Of a stretch of DNA of 64,000 nucleotides, positions 47,901 to 59,900 are shown one piece after another (the stretch's first letter is position 1; each line of letters begins with the position of its first letter). The stretch is from NCBI GenBank assembly GCA_033032175.1, contig CM065328.1, positions 4,588,690-4,652,689 on the forward strand. Direction: 5' to 3'. The DNA comes from Saturnia japonica. Lineage: Eukaryota > Arthropoda > Insecta > Lepidoptera > Saturniidae. The position numbers and the translations under genes were made by a program. The notes under the pieces were generated by a model. The model saw only the letters and a program-made list of their open reading frames with translations. It was not told where the DNA came from and did not search any database.

Positions 47901-50900
47901 GGCAAGTGCAATAGTTGCAAGTTTGGAATGGTGATGAAGGCACAATGTCAAAAAGTTTGTTAGAGCACTCCTAATTGTACATGTGGTAGAATATACAAAA
48001 AGTCCCAATGTTAAAACTATTCAAGTTCTTAAAAAAATATAAAATTTACATTTTCAGCCTCAACAACTTGTAAATAAAATAAAGCAATGTACAGTATTGG
48101 AAGCGGATACAGATTTAAGACTGAAATATATTCACGAAAGTCACTTACAGTTATCTGATGCGGATGCTTTATGCGCAAATCTGAAGGGTAAGTTTAAACT
48201 TTATAAGGCCCCTCTGGTGTCAGGGGAGATTCTTTTTGTGAATATTGCGAATATGGAATGACTTTTTGCTGAGGTTTTCCAAGGGGACTACAGTATGGGT
48301 TTTTTCAAATTTTAAAGGGTCGGCAGTGCACTTTTGATACTTCTGATGTTGTAAGCATCTATAAGCTGCAGTTATTGCATGCCATCAGGCATACCTCATG
48401 CTTGTTTACCACTATCATTGTATAAAAAGGATATTGACAGGGTTGGAGTTAAATCGGTCTTAGAAAAAACCCTTCTGCTAACTATGGTTTCATCACATTG
48501 TTTTTGTTCATTTGGGCTCATTGTAGGATTGAAACCAACATTGATTGATTCAGAAACACTAAACCATTGAGCTATCACTACTTCAAAGCTTTCCATTTTA
48601 ACCCTCTCAGTGCCACAGACCCGTGTAGTGAGCTCACTTTTGCCACATTCATGGTTCCAGGTAGAAGGGTTTTTTAAACATAAACTAGCTGGGCATTGAT
48701 TGGGAATACGAGCGAATTGCACTACCTACCCCCACCCTTAGTTATTTGGAAAACAAACATGCTTATTGTGGGTGTGTCAGGATCACTTTTTTGTAGGTTT
48801 TTTCGAAAATCTACAATTTTGTACTACATTATGTCTCTTGTGGTTTACTTAGCGTAAGCCATTTAAACGCTGTCGTTTTTCCGAACTTATTTTTATTTTG
48901 CGCGGAATCCTAATTCTTTTTCTAAAAGAAAAGTAATCTAAGTTATTCCTTATAACATCAGCTATCTGCCAGTGAAAGTCCCGTCAAAATCAGTTCAATC
49001 GTTTGGGAGATTTCCTGGAACAAACAAACAGACAAAATTTTAGAAAATCAGTTTTTTTTATATGTACCGTTTAAACATCCATATGCATTTAGTAAAAATC
49101 TGTTATTTTGACATTAGAAACAGCCACTACAATTAGATATAATTATAGAAGTTCTATATTACAAGCACATCTATTCTAATATTATAAAGCTGAAGAGTTT
49201 GTTTTGTTTGTTTGATTGAACAAGCTAATCTCAGGAACTACTGGATCTAATGAAAAAATTATTTCAGTGTTGGATAGCCCCTTTATTGAGGAAGGCTGTA
49301 GGCTGTATATTTCACGCTTCGACCAATAGGAGCGGAGCATCAATGTAAAATGTTACAAAACAGGGAAAATTAATACATTTTGAGAGCTTCCATTATGTGA
49401 CGCAGACGAAGTTGCGCGGATTAGCTAGTACCATATAGTACTAACCCACGTTGTGGGTTCACTTGTTAAATATATGGCGGCATGGCATATGGCATCTATG
49501 AAAACTGTTCCAGGAGGCGAGTGTGTTAAATCATGTGTCATAATTTTTACAGACAGAAGTCACAAAGACGACGTAGAGAAGGAACTGAATGAGGGTATAG
49601 CGTGCGTTGAGCGGTATACTCAGGCTTTACAGCGCGAGATAGTGGCCAGGGAGTCATTACTGGCATTGCTGAACTCAGCTACACAGTACTATTTCACACA
49701 GATGGGTGAAGTTAAAGTTGTCGCATATGTAAGTATTTGCTGATTGCTTTTATATTTGGGCAACATCTTAACAACATATAATTTCAAAAAGTAAATTCAT
49801 GATGGTCCTTCAGCATGCCTGTTTAGATCATTTGTGTTATATAATGGCATAAGTCTTGAGATAATCATAATTAAAACCAGTTTTATTGAAATTACTTCTA
49901 AATTATAAGGCCACTGTAAAAAGAGGGATCTTAGATATTTGCTGCTTTTTAATAGAGGAATCGAATAATGCTTAAAGTTTCAAATTACGGGCATTACGAT
50001 TATAAATATATTTAAAAAATCTATAGCATGCGTAATGTGTAATAATGGAGTACCATGTATTTTTGGGACATTTGTGGTATATGACGGCAAGATATTAGTG
50101 TGATATTTTTAGAACAAAAGTTGACGAAAATCATGAGACATTCATGTTTTTATGTTGCATTCAACTCATAGGGGGCATACTTTTTTTTTATTTCTTCATC
50201 ACAAGACATTTTGTAAGACGAAATAATTACCAACATGATAATAACAGTAGCAATCCTCAATAGTGAAGGTTAGTTACCAAATTAGAAAAACTGAGAACAT
50301 TATAGGATTATAATATATGATAAAAGATCTTTCTGATGTGAAAGAAGATATCATCACACGGATTGATAAAGAGATGTTTGGGCATGTAGAGAGTATGAAT
50401 GAAAGAAAAATGACTGACCAAATTTATAAAGTGAGTGTGAATGGGAACATTGGAAGAGGAATGCCTAGATGAATATTCCTTGGTCAAATTGGGAACATTC
50501 TGAAGAAAGCTCAGGTCAAGAGTACTCTAAACTTGCGAACATGCATGAAAAGATTGATGAATGTTGAAGAAACCAAAAATGTATGTCAGGATCGTAGAAG
50601 GACGTGATTTATGTGTGTATGTAAGAAGGATATGTAAATTACAGGCGTATAAAACCTTTGGTACTCGAGTTCGGACGTTAAAACGCAAGTTGGATGAATT
50701 GATTTCGACTCTTCCGAACGCTGCACCGTCGCCTCCGCAGCATGATGAGGACGTGCCTTCACCAGGACCTGATGAGGACTTGGACCTACCAGCTCCGGAG
50801 TCGGCTGAAGATGACGATTGTAAGTTTATATATTTAAAATTTCCCTTCATTTCGTGAAAACTTATCTAATTTTAACAACATAAGAGCATCCATTAAGTAT

Positions 50901-53900
50901 TGCAAACTATATAAATTTTTTATAATATGAATATGAACGTATACATAGAACGTACAGTTCGTCTGTTGAGAGAATGCGTAAAATAGATGACTGTTTTAGC
51001 GACACCAAATAGCGACCCATCACGCAATTTGGTATTGCCATTTTTTACTACTAAAATAACATAACATACCATCACGCCTGTATTCCCCAAAGGGTTAGGC
51101 AGAGGTGTACTAATGTAAACCCACAGTTCGCCGAGTATGTTTTTAGGCCCCATGTAATAGGGGGCAAGCCTATTGCCGTTAATCGGGCACGAAACCAAAC
51201 TCCGAGCCGCTACTCAGAATTTCATAGGACAATCCCAATAACACTTTGCTGGACCTGAGATTCGAACCCAGGACCTCGCTCATAGCAGTCGCGCTTACGA
51301 CCACTAGGCTAACGAGGCAGTTTTACTAGAAATATAGACAGAAATATCCAAACAGGAACTAACTAATAGTTATTGATTAATATATATAATTTTACGTCAC
51401 CAAATGTCAAGTACGAATGTGGACATTACAACAAACATCTTTTTAATTTAGATGCTCTAAGCACTGGTAAAGGAAGGGACAGCCAGTCACATGCTCTTAG
51501 AGTGCAAAGAGCTGGCTTGATATTGGGTTAAACGCCTTGGTACACCAAGGACCCTATAGCAAGTCTTTAACAACATTTGGTGACTGGTGGACTTCCTGGA
51601 GAAAGTGGCTTTGCACCACAAAGTTCTTTTATCACACTATTTCTTATTCTGTCACTCAATTTCATTCCTAACATACCTCTTAGCGTTCTCATTTCTACTG
51701 CATTTAAATTACTTTCATGATTTTTCTGCCTCATCCAGCTTTCACTTCCGTACATGAGTGTTGGAACCAACACTCCTCTATGCACAGCCAAGCGAGCTTT
51801 CATAGAAATTCTCTGGCTGCTCATAAAGGAGTGTAACGCCCCATTCACCATATTACCGGCACTAACTCTCCTTCCTATATCTCTCTCACACTTTCCATCC
51901 CTAGTAAACATTGATCCCAAGTATACAAACTCACTTACTTGCTCCCGTACATCGTCATCAATACGGACACATACTTCTGTCATGTTCTCTTATTTTTCAA
52001 ACACCAAAACTTTCGTCTTCTTTGCATTTACTTTCATTCCCTTTCTTTTCATAGCTTCATTTATAATATTCACCATTGTTTGCAAATCTTTAGCCGATGT
52101 TGCAAGTAAAACTTGATCGTCAGCATAAAGAAGACATTTGACAAGTAACTCATTCATTCTCAGTCCACAATCACTCTCTTTCAAATCTGTCAGACCATGA
52201 ATAGGTTGAATAGCCATGGAGATGCTACACATCCCTATCTAACACCCTTTTGAATATCAAACCATTCAGTGTATGCTCCATTTATTCCAACACAAGCACT
52301 GGAATCCTCATAGAGAGATTTCAACACTTGTATCAGATCATCGCTAACCTCATGCCTAGACAATGCCAACCACATCTCATTCCTTATCACTTTGCCATAG
52401 GACTTTTCTAAATCTAAGAATGCACAAAGAACTTTTTGGTTTGTTGCCAAATATTTTTCAGTTATGCGCCGTAGTAGAAGACCTGGTCCGTACATCTCAT
52501 ACTCTATCTAAATCCCGCTTGTACATCCCATATTCTCTCATCTATTTCTAACATAACTCTTTCAATTATTACCTTAGCATACAGTTTGGAGACATCACTG
52601 CAAAAGCTAATTTCGTGGTAATTTTTACAGTCTTGTTGTGAGCCTTTTCCCTTGTATAATAACGGCACGATCACAGCCTTGCGCCATTCTCCTGGTACCC
52701 GACTGATTCTCCAATACAAGTTGAAAAGGCAGTATAACTGGCTTGCTGCAACTCCCTGTCCAGTCTTCAGCATTTCGACAGACACCCTGTCATACCTCGC
52801 AGCTTTACCAGATTTCATACTTTTTAATTCTTTCATAATCTCTTCCATAGTGATCTTGCTGAAAGGTTCACTAAGGCTATAACCAAACACTGAATAAATT
52901 AAATAATTAAATAAATTAATAATTTAAATTAAATCCACTGTAATTCCAGTGACATACAATATCGACCAGACGTTCAACACGACGTTGGGAGCTGACGGCT
53001 CTCTCTACAATATGGGTCTATCGTCTTTTCTCACGTCGGACAACCCGATGGCGCTCTTCAATGATTCTATCGACAATATCAACAGTGGTAAGTGTTCTAA
53101 CTGATACGCCTTCAAGTGAGTAATGGTGGCTCAGTGGTGTATGGACGTAGTGTTGATCGACGTGAGTTTGAATTCCTGCAATGAGCCTGAGCCTTGGGTG
53201 AAAGAAAACATCGTGCTGAAACCATAACATAGTGGTGCTAGTTCCAGTGCTCACCTAGCTACCTACCCGCCTCAAGATGAAAATCTGTCCACAAGACCTT
53301 ATGGTTGTGTTCTGGCAGTTGCACTTGAAAATCTAAAAAAAGTAATTAAAGTATCTAAAGATAGTGATCCACGATGGCAGCCTACGACATATTGGAGATT
53401 CAAACACCGGGACATCATCGGGTCTATACTTTTCCAATGGATAATTCTCATGCATTCAGGTTTCCTCACAATTTTTACCTTCACCGTCAGCCGGTAGTGT
53501 CACCAATTAGAATTAATAAACGTATGTGAATTCCGAAAAACTGGTCAAAATTGTATTTTTTTTGCAGTTAATCAGTTCTTGCAATAAGCCAATGATAATA
53601 TTACAATCATGTTATGGAATTAATGAAGTATAATCTTTATAATTTGTTTTAGCCAATAAAATAGAAGTGATAAACACGAGACCAAATGAAAAGCCCGATT
53701 TCAATATAAACGACTTCCTAAAAAATCTGATACCAACTGAGAACAATAGTACGGCCATAGACACAATATCAGGTGAGTGGCAATTTATACTCATGTAAGT
53801 GTGTGTATCGTATTTTGATGATGCTTTTTATTCTGTTAGTTAAAGACGGCAGGTGATAAATTCATGAATGCCGAGATAAAATTAATCATTAAGGCAGGTG

Positions 53901-56900
53901 TTCCCAAACTGTGCGCTGCGAGGTTCGTGGGTGGCTTAGAGTGCCTACTAGCCAGAGCGCCGGAGGCAATGATGCGTGGATGTTCAACGCGTCGATCGAC
54001 GTGAGTTCGAATCCCTGCAGTAAACCTGAACATTTGGTGAAAGAAAACATCATGATGAAACCATAGCATGGTGGTAGGGCTTCTTCTAATGCCGCCTGGC
54101 TAGATAGCACTCTCAAGTGAAAAATCTGTTTCCAATCACCAATAGATGTGTTCCTGCAGTTTAGAGCCAGTCTTCCAATAGGCTTAGTGTATTGTGTGTT
54201 GTTAGATGGTAATCTAGCGCCACGTTATCACTTATGATCTGGTGAGATTGTGACCATATCAGTAAACCTTTAAACCGATTTAAAAAAAAAACGTAGTTTC
54301 CGGAAATTGTTAGGTTTATCAAAAATTTTGATTGATATTGATATTGTTTTTGACCAGTGTGCCGTTGAACTGAAAGAGTTTGGGAACCTCTGCCTGCCTG
54401 CCTGATTACTGTAAAAATAATTATTTTGGAATTTTATCATATAATGTCAAAAGGGACGTCAGATCATGTTTCGTGCATAATTTTCTTTTTTAATAGATGA
54501 AATTAAGAGAATTTTGTGTATCATGTATTAATTCAATAATATTAATTCTTGTGAATTATAATATTAAAAAAATAATAATTTAATAATCAAATGAGAAATA
54601 ATATGCCCCCCCCCCTTCAGATGAATGTGCGTTTTGGAGACACAACACACACAAACCTTTCTTGAGTTTTATAATATAAGTGTACGTTAGGTGACACTGA
54701 AAGTTCTTAGAACATCAAAAACTGAACAAACTAGCAAGCTATTAGTTTTATTATGTATTTTCAAAATAGTGTCCTTTTACATCAATACATTGCTGCATCC
54801 GATGGAACCACTGAGAAAAGCACTTTGTCCACTCGTCCTTAGGGATCCCTTTAACGGCATTTTGAAACGCATCCACTGCTTCCTCGGCGTCCGTAAAACG
54901 TTTTCCTCACAGTTTTTCTTTTATTTTAGAAAATAAATAAAAATCGCAGGGTGCGAGGTCAGGGCTATAGGCGGGTGACCCAAGTAATTCCACGTCTGAC
55001 GTCGCCAAGTAGTCGATTGTTTGCTTAGCGGTCTGCGACGAGGCGTTGTCGTGGTGAAGGAGGATCCTACTGCGAGGTCGTTTCTCCCGAACTTTTTCCT
55101 AGACAAGTGGCAAACAATTGTTAGTGTACCACTCTGCGTAATGACCTATCCTTCCGAAGAACGAGGCCACCAACTTTTTCCCACGCTTCGACCTCTCTTC
55201 ACTTTAGATGGCAACTCCTCGGAAGGAAACACCCAGACAGCAGACAGTCTCTTCGTTTCGGGATCATACCTATAAATCTAGCTTTCGTCACCCGTAAGTA
55301 TGTTGAACACATCATTTGAATTACCTCCGTTACATCTTTGAACTATATCATGACACCAATCGGAGTCTTTGGGCCTCTGTCAAATTATGAGGTATCCACC
55401 GGGCACAAAGCTTCCTGACCGCTAAATGTTCATGGAGGATTTTGTGCACTTGACTCATACCGATGCCTAAGCTTGTCCGTCACTCTTTTGTAGTCTCTAT
55501 CATACGCCGCACAACACTGATGTTATCTTCAGTCGTCGCCGTAGAAGGACGTCCCTCACGCAGATCATCGGTGAGATTAGTGCGACCACGTTTAAACTCA
55601 TTAAACCAGTTGTAAACAGTGGCATGGAATGGGGCTTCATCGTGAAAGGCCAATCGAAGTCTATCATAACTTTCTTGTTGACTTAAATTACATCGAAAGT
55701 CATAACAAATCATTGTACGAAAATTTTCTCGCGTTAATTTCATACTGACGTGACACAGACAATTTTCAATATGAAATCCAAATCCGCCACCAAATCGTAA
55801 ACAAATGACAAATGAATAAAATACATACAGAATAATATTGGCAAAGAGTTCCATTTTCAAAATCTGAACTTATTTTTAGGGTTCTGATCCTCAAAAAGGA
55901 ATAAAGGAACCCTTATAGGATCACTCCGTTGTCCGTCTGTCTGTCTGTCTGTCAAGACCCTTTTTTTCAGGAGTGTGTGGAGGTATCAAGTTGAAATTAA
56001 TATCAAAAACTCAGGTCTGCAATCCCTTAAAGCTGTGAAAAAATTAAATTTCTAAGTCAACAGAATCAAAAGATACAGCTTGATTATGTCTCATTTCTAT
56101 ACAATTTCAGAGAGAACAAAAACTTATAGGGTCCGTCCAGTTGACCTACAATCATGAAATTTGGCAAAAAGCAGTGTCTTGTAGGATAAGTAAAGGAAAA
56201 AATCCGAAAACTGTAAATTTGTAATTTTGTTATTTGCAGTTGGTAAACTGACCGCGGTATATATTGATATATAGGGACAATAGTTTTCCAACGGCAAAGT
56301 TAAATTTGTCCACTATATCTTTTGGTAAAACTATATTTAAAAAAAATTAGCACCACCGGTCAAGCATTTTCACAAACTGCACAACACCATCTATTAGTGA
56401 GTAGTTGAACTTCAACTTTGTTCTTTGAAAATAACAACCGTAATACATAGCGACATCTAACGTCGAGTAGCGAATTGGTACTCTAACACTGTAGTACTGG
56501 AGTATTGAATAAAAAAGTCTACAAAGTTGTAGCGACATCTATCCTCGCCATAACTGACGCATCCTACATAGAGACATCTATCTCGCCACGTACGACGCAT
56601 CCTACATTGCTATATTAAAATTAACCGAACAATTAAGTATATATACAAGAACCCGACAACAACCGTTGCAGGTGCCCGCGCGATACTAGTGACACTATAC
56701 GTGCAACACATAGGGGCCAACTATAAATTACGTCACACGAATTTCATGATTTTTTTGACCCCTGGTGAGACTTGACCGATCGTCTTGATAGACCGGAAGT
56801 CTTTAACCAGTGAATTTATTGATGGAATTTGAACTCTGGTCAACTAGCACGTGGAAGAAACGTATCGGGAAAGGTTATGTGTAAAACTTACCTCGGCCTT

Positions 56901-59900
56901 TGATACACGTCGCCTTGATCCCTTTGATTAAGTTGCAGTTGCAGTATCCAGTTGTAGATTTATAGTTCCTCACAGCACAATTACAGCACTTGGGATGCGA
57001 TGGTAATGGAGCGCCATTAAAGTATAGATGAGACCTTTTATTATTTATTTTCCGGAGCCCAGCAGCCAGCTCGCGAACACGTATTTTTTCTTCTTACCCC
57101 TGATAACTAGCGCCACCACCCGCGGCACAACGTTTTGCATTGTTTCTTATTAGAAACCACAGATGGCGTGATCTCTGTATTCTTGTGTTGGCCGAGGTAA
57201 GAGTAGAGGAAAGTGCAAGTGAGGCCGAATTTCATCAAATCAAAAAGCAAACACATGTTAACGTGAGTCATAAATTCGTGGTAATCCTATTTATTGTATA
57301 CTCCTAAATTGTCTCCTACATTGTCGATAATATTCTTAAAGTCGGTAACTTATTTTTCTTCGAACTATAAAGGTAATAAGTTTGAAATAATCGAGTTGTA
57401 AAAGTTGTTAAATAAAACATTGCTATGTTCGAGATACAGAAGTCCAATTTAATTTCTTCCTGATTATTTTGACTAGAGGGTTGAGATTTAGTGCAACGGA
57501 GGTTTTGGGGCTTCAATGGAAGGGAACACATTCTTTCGAGTTTGGGAGATTTTCGACTTAAATAAGGTCTAATGTACTTAGATATAAAATATTATATTTT
57601 GAAAAAATGTGATGTCACAATATTTGGGACCCCTCCCCACCAACCCTTGTCACACAATGTCACACTTCGTCGACCCCCTCCCTCCCCCTAAACGTGTGAC
57701 GTAATTTATAGATGGCCAAGGGGATGACTAAGGAGCTACCCACATACAACATTACACACATATGAACATATACACGTGCACACCACACAGGTACATGGGT
57801 TTTGTAAGGGACCTTTTTTTTCTTTTTTTTTGCGCTAGATAGTCATGCGCTAGTTAGTGTAGAAAAACCATTCCGATCACTAAATACACATACGCATGTT
57901 TCCTCCTTCCTCCCAGGAGGAGGGGAACATGCATATGAGTACATGTTATGTAGCTCGAATTCGTAGGAGTAGAGAATTAGCTAGATCGCGACCTATTCGC
58001 ATGCGTGACGACCGCCCGAGCCGAGGTTCGGCCACACTGGCACCCTCGTGCGAGTCGTCCAAAACTTTCGCGGCTGGGTGCCCTAAGCGCTCGCTCCCAA
58101 GTTCGGTGAAGCTGTAAAAGCCGCAGCGGTTCTGTTTTTGGATAGGGCCCCTAAGGCTAACGAATACAGAAAATGAAAAAAACGCGCCGATAGGTATTGA
58201 CTTATATATTACCTGAATTACCAATTTTAAATCAATGCTAAAAGGCCATTTCGAATATCTGTAAATTGATATGTTTATAAAATCAGTCAATGTATGTATG
58301 GCCTATGGATATTTGAGATGACAATTACGGTAACTGAACTAACTACATCATTATTTAATCGACAAGACGATGAACCAAAACTAAAACGTATTATTTAACT
58401 GGCGTTAACTTTTAAAAATTTCTGCCTACCCTGTATAAACACTCTGAGCTCGCCGATGCTACCTAATTATTTTTGTGAATGTAGCTGAACAATATTACGG
58501 AACCCTCGGTGCGCGAGTCCCACTCGCACTTGGCCGACTTTTTTTAATTATATCGTTTACAAGTGACCAGTTCTAAAAACTTTCAGTGTCGCCAACGTAA
58601 ATAGCTTGTGTATTGTATTCTCGGGAATGGCTGAGGCTCCTCTATTTTAGCCTTTTCTAAACATTTTTATCGTCGGACCCCTAAACGAATTTATTATTAT
58701 TATGACCTCTTAACAGCAAAAAATAAAGATTAATTACATATTATACTAGTTACATGTATGTGCATTATCTGATTTGTTTAATTAATAACATATTTGAATA
58801 TCTATGTACAATTTCCTAATTTTTACTCTTGTTTCCGGGGTTCGTGATCCCCATGAAGCTTCACTCTTTGGACAGAGGAGAAAGCTCAGAAACCCTACTT
58901 TATGCCATTTTATTTGCTGTCCTCAATATTTTTTTTTCTTTTTTTTAATAAAAGTGAACTAAAAATACATATTACGGTAAGGTTGAGTAGTAATAGTTTC
59001 ATAAAGTTTCTATTGTTCCAGTGGCAAGCGGTACCCTCTCGCAGAAATCCCAAGACACGTTACCCGGGTTGGACCTTCTGACACCGGAGAGCACTGGTAA
59101 CCCACCACCGCCGACTTCTTTTTATGGGACCATGAATAGCATCGGTAAATGCTTCTAGAATTTACTGTGCTCTCTAAAAAAACTCAATGCGTCTAGAACC
59201 TTCTGTTGCTAAAAGCTTCTTTGTCAAATTGTGGGATGAATATTTTTACAACTTTTAGAAGATTGGGGGTTGAGTAATTTGTGATGACTAGTATATTGTT
59301 TTTAGGCTTCCTTTCCCAAAATGGAACCCTATTTGAAAGCCTACTTTGTCTATCTTACCCTTAATATATCTTTTGAAATGTTATATGAACCCGGTTAAAA
59401 TATATTAGTACTTCCAGTATCAACAAACTTGATGTGATTATAGTAAAATAACAAATAATAAAAACCGGCCAACCATGGGTTGGACTAGCGCTAAATACCA
59501 TGAATTGGAAGAATTAAATAGTACCTTGATTGTCTTGAGGAGGGTAAATAAGGAATTACGAATGAGAGTCAATTATAAGCCAAAAGTTGAAGACTAATGG
59601 TTTTAATGAGTCAACGTGTAACGTACAATGTTTTTCATCACATTTGCGAGTAAATAAATAACTTATTTATTGAACTTTATAGTAACTGTACAGTTATTAT
59701 AAAATATTACTTCACAATACTAGTCCACTCAACAATCTACGAGTGACTGTATGTTTAAAAATCTAAAGTAAATTATTGAGTAATATTCGTCCATAGATAA
59801 AAAGCCTAAAACAATACAAATCTGAAAAAAGTTATTGTTTATTTATTTAATTTTCCCATTGGAAAATAAATATTGTTTTGTCTTTGAGTCACGTGATGTG

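Larger units (their letters stand above)
54685..58597 (-). mobile_element. Mariner (DD34D) transposon interrupted by a 2.7-kb repeat
   Basis: Inverted ends: 54685-54714 (cgttaggtgacactgaaagt) and 58568-58597 (aactttcagtgtcgccaacg), each flanked by TA. The transposase occupies the left part on the - strand. Its 5' leader is interrupted at about 55879-58546 by unrelated repeats; without them the element would be about 1.25 kb, normal for mariner. Confidence 0.85.

Noticed and set aside
51250..51320. A tRNA gene
   Set aside because: A and B boxes are present but the head runs into a SINE body with no intact cloverleaf or terminator at the expected place.
53127..53200. A tRNA gene
   Set aside because: Same reasoning; a second copy with the same non-tRNA body is at 53932-54165.
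57896..58290. Frames on both strands near 58 kb
   Set aside because: Located in a repeat at a locally GC-rich patch; no motif in either product.
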